Of a DNA stretch of 64,000 nucleotides, positions 46,350 through 55,270 are shown in pieces. Made by a program: the position numbers and the translations under genes. Source of the DNA: Microlunatus kandeliicorticis (GTDB lineage: Bacteria; Actinomycetota; Actinomycetes; Propionibacteriales; Propionibacteriaceae); the NCBI RefSeq assembly GCF_014137855.1, contig NZ_JACGWT010000006.1, positions 1-64,000 of the forward strand, given 5' to 3'. Within the stretch, counting starts at the first letter, position 1; the number at the start of each line of letters is the position of its first letter. The notes under the pieces were generated by a model, which was given only the letters and a program-made list of their open reading frames with translations, was not told where the DNA came from and did not search any database.

Positions 46350-47357
46350 ATGATCATGAAGCGCGTCGGACCGGTGCTCGTGCTGGCCCTCACCTCGGCG
46401 ATGACGGCGGAGTACCTGCTCGGCGACCAGTACCTGAGCAAGCAGGGCGTCGGGCAGCAGCTCGCCGCGCTGGCCCTTTTCGTGCTGTTCTACGGCAGCG
46501 CGGCGGTGCTGATCCGCGAGGTGGTCCGTCGCCGGGGTCTCGGGTGGCCGAGCCTGCTCTGTCTGGCGCTGGGCTTCGGCATCGCCGAGGAGGGTCTGGT
46601 CACCCAGTCGCTGTTCAACCCCGACTACGCCGGACAGCACCTGCTCACCCTCGGTTACCTTCCCAGCCTGGGCATCGGCGCGGTCTGGACGATCTTCGTC
46701 CTCACCCTGCACGTGGTCTGGTCGATCGGTTCCCCGATCGCGCTCGTCGAGGCGAACGCCGGCACCGCACCTCGGCTCGGCCGGGTCGGGCTGGTGATCA
46801 CCACCGGCTGCCTGCTGATCGGCGCGGCCGGGACGTTCGCGGCCAACCTGGCCATGAGCCCGACCCGGTTCCTGGCCTCGCCCTACCAGCTGGCCGGGGC
46901 GTTCGTGTTCGCGGTGATCATGATCACCGCCGGGCTGCTGCTGCCGCACCCGGCCGGTGATCACCGCGAGGTGGGCACGAAGCGACTGGCCGCCGCCGTG
47001 CTGGTGGGCCTGGGCGCGACCAGTTGCTTCCAGCTGGCCCGCCAGCTCGACCATCCGGCGTGGCTGGTCTGCCTGGTCATGATCGCGCCGCTCATTGCGG
47101 GGGCCTGGGCCACCCGCCGGTGGGGGCTGCCGGCCGCCGGGCTGGCCGTCGGCGCGTTGCTCACCTACGCCTGGGTGGGACTGGGCAACGCGGTCCGGGC
47201 CGGCCGCGCCGAGACCCTCGAGCAGAGCGTGATCGTGCTGGCCTATCTGGTGGTGCTCGCGGTCACCCTGATCCGGACGGCGCGGCGGGCCGCAGGTCGT
47301 AGACTCCTCGCCCAGCACGGGGCGGTAGCTCAGCCGGTCAGAGCAGGGGACTCATAA
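46350..47357 (+). CDS. Polytopic membrane protein whose 3' end lies inside tRNA-Met
   Basis: 335 residues with about nine hydrophobic segments (VGPVLVLALTSAMTAEYLLG, LCLALGFGIAEEGLVTQSLF, LGIGAVWTIFVLTLHVVWSI and others). IAEEG in the second or third helix suggests a buried acidic pair. I do not recognise the family. No stop occurs before the tRNA gene: the last residues GAVAQPVRAGDS are translated from tRNA-Met and the TAA lies in its anticodon loop. Either the reading frame truly uses the tRNA, or the natural 3' end was replaced. Confidence 0.72.
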   Translation: MIMKRVGPVLVLALTSAMTAEYLLGDQYLSKQGVGQQLAALALFVLFYGSAAVLIREVVRRRGLGWPSLLCLALGFGIAEEGLVTQSLFNPDYAGQHLLTLGYLPSLGIGAVWTIFVLTLHVVWSIGSPIALVEANAGTAPRLGRVGLVITTGCLLIGAAGTFAANLAMSPTRFLASPYQLAGAFVFAVIMITAGLLLPHPAGDHREVGTKRLAAAVLVGLGATSCFQLARQLDHPAWLVCLVMIAPLIAGAWATRRWGLPAAGLAVGALLTYAWVGLGNAVRAGRAETLEQSVIVLAYLVVLAVTLIRTARRAAGRRLLAQHGAVAQPVRAGDS

Positions 47358-47392
47358 TCCCTGGGTCGCGGGTTCGAGCCCCGCCCGCCCTA
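47319..47392 (+). tRNA. tRNA-Met (CAU), elongator type
   Basis: Acceptor GGGGCGG pairs with CCGCCCU, D arm GCUC, anticodon stem GGGGA/UCCCU with loop CUCAUAA, T arm GCGGG UUCGAGC CCCGC, discriminator A; CCA not encoded. No C1-A72 mismatch, so it is not the initiator. tRNA-Ile with modified CAU remains possible. Confidence 0.93.
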
Positions 47393-47438
47393 CGACGCTG
47401 ACCCGCCGGTCGCGCCGCCGTCGGGTAGAAAGGCCCGC

Positions 47439-48881
47439 ATGCCTGCGCGGTCGTCGACGACATCGGTGTCCTTCGAGTACGGGGACGGGCGGGTCGAGGC
47501 CGAGCTCCCCGCCGACACCCTGGTGCTCCGGGCCGGGATCACCCGGCCCGAGCCGGAAGCGCTCCCCGACCCGGTCGCCGCCACCCGCGAGGCGATCGCC
47601 CACCCGCTCGACGCGGCTCCGCTGGGTGACCAGGTGGGCCCCGGGTCGACGGTGACCGTCGCCTTCCCCGACCGGGTCAAGGGCGGCGCCCACGCCACCG
47701 CGCACCGCAAGGTCGCGCTGGCCGCGGTCCTCGACGAGCTCGACCGAGCGGGCGTCCGCGCCGCCGACGTCCGGCTGGTCTGCGCGATCGGGCTGCACCG
47801 CAAGAACCGCCGCGACGAGTTCGAGAGCTACCTCGGCGCCGAGACCCTGGCCCGGCTCGACCCGGCGCAGGTGGTCAACCACGACAGCGAGGACCCCGAC
47901 GGGGTGGTCGCCTTGCCGGACTCCGCCCTCGGTGACACGGTCGAGGTGAACCGGGCGCTGGTGGAGTCGGACCTGACCGTCCTGATCGGGCACACCGCCG
48001 GCAACCCCTACGGCGGGTTCAGCGGCGGCTACAAGATGCCGGCCACCGGGCTGACCACCTGGCGCTCGATCCGCACCCACCACACGCCCGCCTCGGTCGA
48101 CCGCGACGACTTCGTCCCGGTCTCGACCCGGAGCCGGTTCCGCGACCAGCTCCGGGCGATCGGCGAGGCCACCGAACAGGCGATGCCGCGGCCGTTCTTC
48201 GCGGTGGACGCCGTACTCGACGCCTCCGCCCGGCAGCTCGGCGTGTTCGCCGGCGCGATCCCCGCGGTGGAGCAGCAGAGCTGGCCGCTGGCCACCGCCC
48301 GCACCGAGCTGGCGGTGCCCGGCCCACCGGCCGACGTGCTGGTGATCGGGCTGCCACGGACCTTCCACTACGGCCCGGGGATGGGTGCCAATCCGATCCT
48401 CGCGATGCAGGCGGTCGGCGCCTCGCTGGTCCGAGCCCAGGGCGCGCTGCAGCCGGACCCGGTGATCATCGCCACCGCCGTGCTCGACGGCTGGGACGAC
48501 GCCGCCGAGTTCCCGTCCTACCGGGCCACTTACGAACGACTGGTGGAGACCGGCGACCCGGCCGCGATGACCGCGTTCGAGGACGAGTTCTGCACCAACG
48601 CGGACTGGGTGCGCCAGCACCGCGAGGCCTTCACCTACCACCCGTTCCACGCCTTCTCGATGGTCTACGTCGGTGGGCTGGCCCGCCGACGGGCCCGGGA
48701 GGTGATCATCGCCGGCGCCCGCGACCCCGGGCTGGCCCGCGGGATGGGCGCGGTGCCCGTCCCCGACCTCGACGCCGCGCTGGCCCGGGCCCGCGAGCTG
48801 GTGGACGGCGCACCGCGGGTGATCGCCGTCCCGGAGCTGTCGACGCCCGCCTACCACCTGGTGCCCGGAGCCGACCGGTGA
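47439..48881 (+). CDS. LarA-like protein (lactate racemase superfamily, DUF2088)
   Basis: 480 residues. N-terminal DUF2088-type domain with PDRVKGGAH, CAIGLHRKNR and NHDSED; second half with GHTAGNPYGGFSGGYKMPAT, whose Lys (about 199) occupies the region where LarA links to its nickel-pincer nucleotide. LarA enzymes racemise or epimerise 2-hydroxyacids. Genes larB, larC and larE for the cofactor are not in this window. GAAAGG precedes the ATG. The next gene overlaps by 4 nt and encodes a hydroxyacid dehydrogenase, which supports 2-hydroxyacid metabolism. The exact substrate is unknown. Confidence 0.82.
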   Translation: MPARSSTTSVSFEYGDGRVEAELPADTLVLRAGITRPEPEALPDPVAATREAIAHPLDAAPLGDQVGPGSTVTVAFPDRVKGGAHATAHRKVALAAVLDELDRAGVRAADVRLVCAIGLHRKNRRDEFESYLGAETLARLDPAQVVNHDSEDPDGVVALPDSALGDTVEVNRALVESDLTVLIGHTAGNPYGGFSGGYKMPATGLTTWRSIRTHHTPASVDRDDFVPVSTRSRFRDQLRAIGEATEQAMPRPFFAVDAVLDASARQLGVFAGAIPAVEQQSWPLATARTELAVPGPPADVLVIGLPRTFHYGPGMGANPILAMQAVGASLVRAQGALQPDPVIIATAVLDGWDDAAEFPSYRATYERLVETGDPAAMTAFEDEFCTNADWVRQHREAFTYHPFHAFSMVYVGGLARRRAREVIIAGARDPGLARGMGAVPVPDLDAALARARELVDGAPRVIAVPELSTPAYHLVPGADR

Positions 48882-49807
48882 CCGGCCCGGTCGTCCCGGC
48901 GTCCGGACCGGCCACGGTCGCGGTGGTCGGGCTGGGGGCGATGGGCGGACCGGCGGCCGCCGCGCTGGGCGCGGCGGGTCACCGGGTGCGGGGGGCGGAC
49001 CCGTCCGCGCGGGCCCGCGACCGGGCGGCGGGTGCCGGCGTCGACGTCCACGAGGACCCGGCTGCGGCGGTGCGGGGTGCGGAGCTGGTGCTGCTGTCGC
49101 TGCCCACGCCCGCGGTGGTCCTCACCGTGATCGACGAGCTCGCCGACGCCCTCGCCGACCGGGTCGACGGCGTGCTGGTCGCCGACCTGTCGACCACCGG
49201 ACCCGAGGCGGCGCGTGAGGCCGCCGCGCGGGTGCGGGCGGCCGGTGGCCGGTTCGTCGACGCGCCGATCCTCGGCCGACCGGCCGCGTGCGGACGGTGG
49301 ACGCTGGTGTGCGGCGGCGACGCGACCGACGTCGACCGGCTGCGGGCGCTGTCCGTCGGCGTGCTGGCCGCCGGCGTCGAGCGGATCGGCGCGGTGGGGG
49401 CGGGCGCGACGCTCAAGGTGCTCAACAACCTGATGTTCGGGGCGATCAACGCGGTCACCGCCGAGGTGGTCGACCTCGCCGAGCGGGCCGGGCTCGACCC
49501 GGCCCGGTTCGCCGCCGTGGTGGCGGGTTCGGGGGCGGCCACGGTCTCGCCCCTGTTCGCCGACCTGGCCCCGCGGATGGCCGCCCGGGACTACGCGCCG
49601 ACGTTCACCGTCGACCTGCTGGCCAAGGACGTCGGGCTCGGGGTGCGGCTGGCCGACGGCCTCGGGGTCGAGGCCACGGTCAGCCGGACGGTGGCCCGGC
49701 TGACCGCGGCGGCATCGGCGGCCGGGCTGGGCGCCCGGGACACCGCGGCGCTGGTCGAGCCGCTGCGGGACCGCCCGGCCGACGGACCGGCGGACCCTGC
49801 TCGCTAG
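48878..49807 (+). CDS. Beta-hydroxyacid dehydrogenase family oxidoreductase
   Basis: 309 residues. Rossmann motif VVGLGAMGGPAAAALGAAGH, then DLSTTGPEAAREAAAR and DAPILGRPAA (substrate loop), and the helical C-terminal half with the expected catalytic Lys in ATLKVLNNLMFGAINAV. The family oxidises 3-hydroxyisobutyrate, tartronate semialdehyde and related acids with NAD(P). Its GTG overlaps the LarA-like stop (GTGA, 48878-48881), so the two proteins probably act on one compound in sequence: epimerise, then oxidise or reduce. Confidence 0.9.
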   Translation: MTGPVVPASGPATVAVVGLGAMGGPAAAALGAAGHRVRGADPSARARDRAAGAGVDVHEDPAAAVRGAELVLLSLPTPAVVLTVIDELADALADRVDGVLVADLSTTGPEAAREAAARVRAAGGRFVDAPILGRPAACGRWTLVCGGDATDVDRLRALSVGVLAAGVERIGAVGAGATLKVLNNLMFGAINAVTAEVVDLAERAGLDPARFAAVVAGSGAATVSPLFADLAPRMAARDYAPTFTVDLLAKDVGLGVRLADGLGVEATVSRTVARLTAAASAAGLGARDTAALVEPLRDRPADGPADPAR

Positions 49808-49876
49808 GGTCGGGATCACGGACGCCGGAGCCCGCCGCGAACGTCGGGGCCGGCCGCGTCCGTGGAGGAGTTGATC

Positions 49877-50929
49877 ATGGAGTACCGGCAGCTCGGACGG
49901 TCCGGCCTGATGGTCTCGACCCTGACCATGGGGACGATGACCTTCGGCGGCAGCGGCAACTTCGCGGCCATCGGCGCCACCGACATCGACGGCGGGCGGC
50001 GGCAGATCGACATGTGTCTCGACGCCGGGGTGAACCTGATCGACACCGCCAACATGTACAGCCGCGGCGTCAGCGAGGAGATCGTCGGCGCCGCGATCAG
50101 GGGCCGCCGCGACGACGTGCTGCTGTCGACCAAGGTGCGGTTCCCGATGGGTGAGGGACCCAACGACGAGGGGCTGTCGCGGCACCACATCCTCAACCAG
50201 GTCGAGGCCAGCCTGCGCCGGCTCGGCACCGACCACATCGACATCTACCACGTGCACGAGTGGGACGGCCTGACCCCGATGGAGGAGACCCTCCAGACCC
50301 TCGACACGCTGGTCACCTCGGGCAAGGTTCGCTATCTCGGCATCTCCAACTACGCGGCCTGGCAGCTGATGAAGATGCTCGCCCTGGCCGACGCCCACGG
50401 CTGGCAGCGGTTCGTCAGCAACCAGATCTACTACACGCTCGAGGCGCGCGACGCCGAGTACGAGCTGGTGCCGCTGTCGATCGACCAGGGGCTGGGGATC
50501 ATGGTCTGGAGCCCGCTCGCCGGCGGGCTGCTGTCGGGCAAGTACCGGCGCAACCAGCAGGCCAGCGAGGGCCGTCACCTCGGCGAGTGGAGCGAGCCGC
50601 CGGTCCGCGACCAGGAGAAGCTCTACGACACCATCGAGCTGGTCGTCGAGATCGCCGACGGCCACGGGGTCTCCCCCGCTCAGGTCTCGCTGGCCTACCT
50701 GCTGACCAAGCCGGGCGTCACCACGTTGGTGATCGGCGCCCGCAAGGACGAGCAGCTGGCCGACAACCTGGCCGCCGCCGACCTGGTGCTGACCACCGAG
50801 GAGATCGACCGGCTCGACGAGGTCAGTGCTCCCCCGCTGACCTACCCGCACTGGCACCAGCTGGCGGCCGCGCAGGCGCGGTTCAACACCTCCGACCTGG
50901 CGCTCTACGGCCCGCGCCGGCCGGCCTGA
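49877..50929 (+). CDS. Aldo/keto reductase
   Basis: About 350 residues. Tetrad: Asp and Tyr in LIDTANMYSRGVSEEIVG, Lys in LLSTKVRFP, His in IYHVHEWD. It shares the order and several segments with the reductase at 20323 (both have LSR...SLRRLGTD) but is a separate gene without a regulator beside it. ATG 49877 has GGAGGAG at 49863-49869; TAGGGT at 49805-49810 would give a leader of about 60 nt. The last 25 bp overlap the converging kinase-like gene. Confidence 0.93.
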   Translation: MEYRQLGRSGLMVSTLTMGTMTFGGSGNFAAIGATDIDGGRRQIDMCLDAGVNLIDTANMYSRGVSEEIVGAAIRGRRDDVLLSTKVRFPMGEGPNDEGLSRHHILNQVEASLRRLGTDHIDIYHVHEWDGLTPMEETLQTLDTLVTSGKVRYLGISNYAAWQLMKMLALADAHGWQRFVSNQIYYTLEARDAEYELVPLSIDQGLGIMVWSPLAGGLLSGKYRRNQQASEGRHLGEWSEPPVRDQEKLYDTIELVVEIADGHGVSPAQVSLAYLLTKPGVTTLVIGARKDEQLADNLAAADLVLTTEEIDRLDEVSAPPLTYPHWHQLAAAQARFNTSDLALYGPRRPA

Positions 50930-51738
50930 CTCGGGCCGTCGGCGGTGCTGACCCCAGCCCAGGCCGCCACCAGCGCCGAGACCGTCGGATAGCGGTCCTC
51001 GGGCGCGTCCGCGCAGGCGCGCTCGGCCATCGCGGCCTGCGCGGTGCTGCCGCGCCACCCACCGTCCGGCGAGGCCAGCAGCTGCTGGACAGTGCGCCCG
51101 AGGGTGACCACCGTGCTGCGCTGGTCGATCAGCGCACCGCGGACGCTCTCCTCGGGTGCCAGGTACCGGCTCGACCCGTACAGCCGCTCGCTGTCGAGGA
51201 CGAACGGGCCCGGGCGGTACTCGTCGAGGTCGATCAACCGGATCCGCCGCGCGGCGGCGTCCCAGAGGAAGCAGCTGTCGTAGAGGTCGCCGGCGATCCA
51301 GCCCGCGGCGGCGATGACGCGGTGCGCGTCGAGCAGGTCGCCGACCGCGGCGGTCACCGTGGCGACCGGCAGGCGGCGGAACCGGTCGAGGGCGCTCGGG
51401 CCGCCCTCCGCCTGCGGACTGAGCACCTCCCCGTCGCACCAGGGGTAGACCAGCGTCGGCCCGTCGAGCCCGTCGAGCACCCCGACCAGCGGGACGACGA
51501 CCGGGTGCCGGACAGCGGCGTGCAGGGCCGCGGCCCGCGCCAGCGAGGCGGCCAGGGTCGGCGAGGGCGTACCGGGACCGCGGCCCTTGACGAACCACCG
51601 CCGTCCTGCGTGCTCGACGCCGAAGGCGAGCGCGCCCGAGGTCTCGTTGGCGAACCGGACGAACGCGCGGGACGGGTCGAAGGCGCCGGCGTGGACCGCG
51701 GCCCGGAACTCGTCCGGGCCAGGGATCGGCTCGCTCAC
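50905..51738 (-). CDS. Protein kinase-like protein
   Basis: 277 residues. GRRWFVKGRGPG holds the likely ATP-site Lys; WIAGDLYDSCF replaces the HRD loop (Asp kept, Arg lost), IRLIDLDEYRPG takes the DFG position and SSRYLAPEE is the APE motif. No glycine-rich loop in canonical form. It is probably an active but divergent kinase, or a small-molecule phosphotransferase. GTG start overlaps the upstream TIGR03086 gene stop by GTGA (51735-51738). Confidence 0.78.
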   Translation of the reverse strand: MSEPIPGPDEFRAAVHAGAFDPSRAFVRFANETSGALAFGVEHAGRRWFVKGRGPGTPSPTLAASLARAAALHAAVRHPVVVPLVGVLDGLDGPTLVYPWCDGEVLSPQAEGGPSALDRFRRLPVATVTAAVGDLLDAHRVIAAAGWIAGDLYDSCFLWDAAARRIRLIDLDEYRPGPFVLDSERLYGSSRYLAPEESVRGALIDQRSTVVTLGRTVQQLLASPDGGWRGSTAQAAMAERACADAPEDRYPTVSALVAAWAGVSTADGPSQAGRRGP

Positions 51739-52286
51739 CAGGCGCGACGGCCGAGGAACGCCAGCAGCCGGGTCTGCTCGTCGGCGTCGGCGGGCGGCTC
51801 GAGCTCCGGCCCGAACACCCCCGGCATCCGGGCCGCGTCGCCGTAGACCTCGACCTTGGCGCGGGCGAACTCGAGCTCATCGGCGCTGAGGCCGGTGTCG
51901 CCGCCGGTCGCCCGGGCGAGGTCCCAGCGGTGCACGATCAGGTCGAAGCAGTAGTAGTCCTCGATCGACTGCTCGAACGTGGTCGGGCCGAAGTGGCCGT
52001 CGAACCCGCGCCGGGCGGTGTCCGGGTCGTCGAGCAGCGCCTGGAGCCCGTCGCGGGTCTCGGCCCAGGCGGCGACCGGGTCGTCGTCGGCCGACGTCGG
52101 CGTCTGCAGGGTCAGCCCGGCCGGGGTGACGGAGGCGCGCTCGGCCCCGACGACGTGGACCAGCACGTCGCGGGCGGTCCAGTCCTCGCACGGCGACGGC
52201 GCGTCCCAGGCGTCGACGGGCACCGCCTCGACCGCGGCGGTGAAGCGGGCGGCCAGGCTCCGGTAACGGTCTGCTGGAGTGCTCAT
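51735..52286 (-). CDS. TIGR03086 / DinB-like metal-binding protein
   Basis: 183 residues. A four-helix DinB/mycothiol maleylpyruvate isomerase-type fold: WDAPSPCEDWTARDVLVHVV (first His ligand), FGPTTFEQSIEDYYCFDLIV and HRWDLARATGGD (second His). Relatives are thiol transferases using mycothiol. ATG 52286 is chosen; the longer frame to 52571 runs through REP repeats, which gives it the false SLSKG words. First gene of a pair with the kinase-like gene. Confidence 0.85.
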   Translation of the reverse strand: MSTPADRYRSLAARFTAAVEAVPVDAWDAPSPCEDWTARDVLVHVVGAERASVTPAGLTLQTPTSADDDPVAAWAETRDGLQALLDDPDTARRGFDGHFGPTTFEQSIEDYYCFDLIVHRWDLARATGGDTGLSADELEFARAKVEVYGDAARMPGVFGPELEPPADADEQTRLLAFLGRRAW

Positions 52287-52625
52287 GCCCCCGAGTCTGG
52301 CCACGTCCGGCCCGGTCCGCTTGAAGATTCCCGACGTCCTCGCCCGCCCGGTGGCACCCGCACTGGGCTGGTCGACGCGCCCTTCGACAAGCTCAGGGCG
52401 CGAACTACGGCCGCTGAGCTGGTCGACGCGCTCCCGTTCCCTGCCCTTCGACAGGCTCAGGGCGCGAACTACGGCCGCTGAGCCTGCCGGCGCGCTCCCC
52501 TTCGACAAGCTCAGGGCACCGTGGGCGGGGTGTTGCTCAGGGAACGTGGGTGGGGGTGCTGCTCGGGGCACCGTGGGCGGCAGGCCCGAGGAACGCGCGC
52601 TGAGCTTGTCGAAGCGCCGGAGGCG
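52287..52625. other. 339-bp gap filled mainly by REP-like repeats
   Basis: No gene. 52287-52370 is unique and should contain the promoter of the TIGR03086 gene (CAGACT 7 nt before its ATG is a weak -10). The rest is repeat cluster D. Confidence 0.7.
52382..52617. repeat. REP-like element, cluster D: three direct copies, one inverted, plus decayed units
   Basis: CTTCGACAAGCTCAGGGCGC at 52382, CTTCGACAGGCTCAGGGCGC at 52446 and CTTCGACAAGCTCAGGGCAC at 52500 are direct; GCGCGCTGAGCTTGTCGAAG at 52596-52615 is inverted. The first two share a further 17-bp extension (GAACTACGGCCGCTGAG). GGGCACCGTGGGCGG recurs at about 52514 and 52566. The outer direct and inverted copies can pair into one large stem. 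Confidence 0.85.
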
Positions 52626-53453
52626 TCAGGCGCCGAGGCGGTCGGCGAGGGCGGCGAGCCAGTCGGCGACGCCGGCGGGGCCGTCGACCACCACGTCCGC
52701 CTGGTCGGACAGGGCGCGTTCCTCGGTCGAGCCGGAGCAGACCAGCAGGCCGCGGACACCACGGGCGGCCAGGCCTCGGACGGCGGCGAAGGCGGGCAGG
52801 TCGCCCAGGTCGTCGCCGGCGAAGACCACCTGGCGGGCGCCGCGCTCGGCGACCAGGGCTTCGATCGCGTGGCCCTTGTCCATCCCCGGCAGCCGGATCT
52901 CGAGCACCTGCTTGCCGGGCTCGAGGTGCAGCCCGTGCTGCTCGGCCAGCGCCGTGACCGGCCCGCGCAGCCGCTCGAACGCCGCGGCCGCGTCGGGGAG
53001 CTCGCGGGTGTGGATCCCGATGGCCCGACCCTTGTCCTCGACCCGCGCCCCCTCGGCGTCATGCGCGGCGAGCAGCGCGGGGACGGCCTCCGCCACGGCG
53101 GCGAGCTCGGGCGGGTCCGGCGGCACGTCGTAGCGGTCACCGTCGGCGTCCCAGCGCTCGACGCCGTACTGGCCGAGCACCACCATCGAGCCGAGTCCGT
53201 CACGGCCGGCGAACCCGCCGAGCCGGACCGCGGTCCGCACCGGTCGCCCGGTGATCACCGCCACCGTCCCGACCACCCGGCCGAGCCGGGCCAGCGCGTC
53301 GACCGCGGCCGGGTCGGCGAACGCTCGCTCGGGGTCGTCGACGATCGGGGAGAGCGTGCCGTCGAAGTCGGCGGCGACCAGCGTGGTCGCCGGCTCGGCG
53401 GTGATCGCGGCCAGCACTTCGTCCGCCCCGGGCCCCTGCTGCACGGACCACAC
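52626..53453 (-). CDS. otsB: Trehalose-6-phosphate phosphatase
   Basis: 275 residues of the HAD superfamily. Nucleophile motif VAADFDGTLSPIVDD, ITGRPVRTAV, the Lys region EIRLPGMDKGHAI, and FAGDDLGDLPAF for metal. It removes phosphate from trehalose 6-phosphate to give trehalose, a stress protectant and wall-lipid precursor. GTG start. Divergent from otsA, which makes the substrate. Confidence 0.95.
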   Translation of the reverse strand: MWSVQQGPGADEVLAAITAEPATTLVAADFDGTLSPIVDDPERAFADPAAVDALARLGRVVGTVAVITGRPVRTAVRLGGFAGRDGLGSMVVLGQYGVERWDADGDRYDVPPDPPELAAVAEAVPALLAAHDAEGARVEDKGRAIGIHTRELPDAAAAFERLRGPVTALAEQHGLHLEPGKQVLEIRLPGMDKGHAIEALVAERGARQVVFAGDDLGDLPAFAAVRGLAARGVRGLLVCSGSTEERALSDQADVVVDGPAGVADWLAALADRLGA

Positions 53454-53536
53454 TCTTCCAGAGCGCGCGCGGTCCGGTGATCTTGGGCCGGAGGTGGTCC
53501 CGTAGGGTCGAGGTCACCGACGAGGAGGTGCCCGCC

Positions 53537-55003
53537 ATGGCCGCCCAGCGCACCGAGCGCACGCCGTCCACGACCACCGACCCGCAGCTGCCCACCTCGA
53601 GCTTCGTGGTGGTCGCCAACCGGCTCCCGGTCGACCGGATCGAGCACCCGGACGGGAGCGTCGACTGGCGGACCTCCCCCGGGGGCCTGGTCACCGCGCT
53701 CGAACCGGTGATGCGGAGCCACGACGGCGCCTGGATCGGCTGGCACGGCGCGCCCGACGAGAAGCTCGACCCGTTCGAGGACGGCGGGCTCCAGCTGGTG
53801 CCGATCCCGCTCAGCTCGTCCGAAGTCGAGGAGTACTACGAGGGGTTCTCCAACGGGACGCTCTGGCCGCTCTACCACGACTGCGTCGCCCACCCGGAGT
53901 TCCACCGGGAGTGGTGGGACGCCTACGTCGAGGTCAACCAGCGGTTCGCCGACGCGGCCGCCCGGGTCGCCGAGCACGGCGGCACGGTCTGGGTGCAGGA
54001 CTACCAGCTCCAGCTCGTCCCGCAGATGCTCCGGGCCCAGCGGCCGGACGTCCGGATCGGCTTCTTCCTGCACATCCCGTTCCCGCCCACCGAGCTGTAC
54101 CAGCAGCTGCCGTGGCGCCGCCAGATCCTCGAGGGACTGCTCGGCGCCGACCTGGTCGGCTTCCAGATCCCCGGCGGGGCACGGAACTTCCTCCGGCTGG
54201 TCCGCGAGCGCACCTACCTGGTGCCCAAGCGCGACCGGGTCGAGATGGACGACGGGCGCACCGTCACCGCCCGCGCCTACCCGATCTCGATCAACTCCGC
54301 CCAGTTCAACGAGCTGGCCCGCGACCCGAAGACCGTCCAGCGGGCCGCGGAGATCCGGCACGACCTCGGCGACCCGAAGTACCTCTTCCTCGGCATCGAC
54401 CGGCTCGACTACACCAAGGGCATCTTCCAGCGGCTGCGGGCGTTCGGCGAGCTGGTCGAGGACGGCCAGATCGACCCGGAGGAGGCGGTCTTCGTCCAGG
54501 TCGCCACGCCGTCGCGCGAGCGGGTCGACTCCTACCGGCTGCTCCGCGACGACATCGACCGGCTGGTCGGGCGGATCAACGGCGAGATCGGCCGGATCGG
54601 CCGCCCACCGATCACCTACCTGCACAGCTCCTACCCGCGCGAGGAGATGGCCGCGCTCTACCGAGCCGCCGACATCATGGTCGTCACCCCGCTGCGCGAC
54701 GGGATGAACCTGGTGGCCAAGGAGTACCTGGCCTGCCGCCAGGACGACACCGGCGCCCTGGTGCTGAGCGAGTTCACCGGCGCGGCCAAGGAGCTGCGGC
54801 AGGCGTACATGGTGAACCCCTACGACATCAACGGGCTCAAGGACACCATGGTGCGCGCACTCACCGACGACCCGCGGGCGCGGGCCCGGCGGATGAAGGC
54901 GCTGCGCAAGCAGGTGTTCGACCACGACATCGACCGGTGGGCCGAGGACTTCCTCACCGACCTCGGCAAGGCCGACCCGCAGGACCGCCACGAGAACCGC
55001 TGA
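53537..55003 (+). CDS. otsA: Trehalose-6-phosphate synthase
   Basis: 488 residues, GT20 family, joining UDP- or GDP-glucose to glucose 6-phosphate. Motifs: [65 protein letters not shown] and [17 protein letters not shown] 53537 with CGAGGAGG upstream; TAGGGT at 53503-53508 is the likely -10, giving a short leader. Paired head to head with otsB over an 83-bp gap. Confidence 0.96.
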   Translation: MAAQRTERTPSTTTDPQLPTSSFVVVANRLPVDRIEHPDGSVDWRTSPGGLVTALEPVMRSHDGAWIGWHGAPDEKLDPFEDGGLQLVPIPLSSSEVEEYYEGFSNGTLWPLYHDCVAHPEFHREWWDAYVEVNQRFADAAARVAEHGGTVWVQDYQLQLVPQMLRAQRPDVRIGFFLHIPFPPTELYQQLPWRRQILEGLLGADLVGFQIPGGARNFLRLVRERTYLVPKRDRVEMDDGRTVTARAYPISINSAQFNELARDPKTVQRAAEIRHDLGDPKYLFLGIDRLDYTKGIFQRLRAFGELVEDGQIDPEEAVFVQVATPSRERVDSYRLLRDDIDRLVGRINGEIGRIGRPPITYLHSSYPREEMAALYRAADIMVVTPLRDGMNLVAKEYLACRQDDTGALVLSEFTGAAKELRQAYMVNPYDINGLKDTMVRALTDDPRARARRMKALRKQVFDHDIDRWAEDFLTDLGKADPQDRHENR

Positions 55004-55143
55004 ACCGCAGTCCCGAGCCGCCCGGAGGCCGCTCCGACCGGCCGCCGACGTCCGTCGCGGCGGATTCGGAGCGGACCGGGCCGGCTGGTATGGTTCGTAG
55101 CCGCGCCAGCGCCCGGTCCGACCTCGGTCCGGACGGTCCGCGA

Positions 55144-55216
55144 TCCCCTGTAGCTCAATTGGCAGAGCATTCGACTGTTAATCGAAGGGTTGTTGGTTCG
55201 AGTCCAACCGGGGGAG
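55144..55216 (+). tRNA. tRNA-Asn (GUU)
   Basis: Acceptor UCCCCUG pairs with CGGGGGA, anticodon stem UUCGA/UCGAA with loop CUGUUAA (anticodon GUU), T arm GUUGG UUCGAGU CCAAC, discriminator G. CCA is not encoded. Confidence 0.96.
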
Positions 55217-55258
55217 CACCTCACACCACCGTCCGTCCTGGACGGCGACGCGCGCCCG

Positions 55259-55264
55259 TAGGGT
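55259..55264 (+). promoter_or_regulatory. -10 hexamer TAGGGT for leaderless SDR gene
   Basis: TAGGGT, GACGCC, GTG at 55271 (6 nt), 43 bp after tRNA-Asn. Confidence 0.55.
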
Positions 55265-55270
55265 GACGCC

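Noticed and set aside
52287-52571. N-terminal extension of the TIGR03086 protein containing SLSKG words
   Set aside because: The extension is translated REP repeat; the domain begins at ATG 52286.
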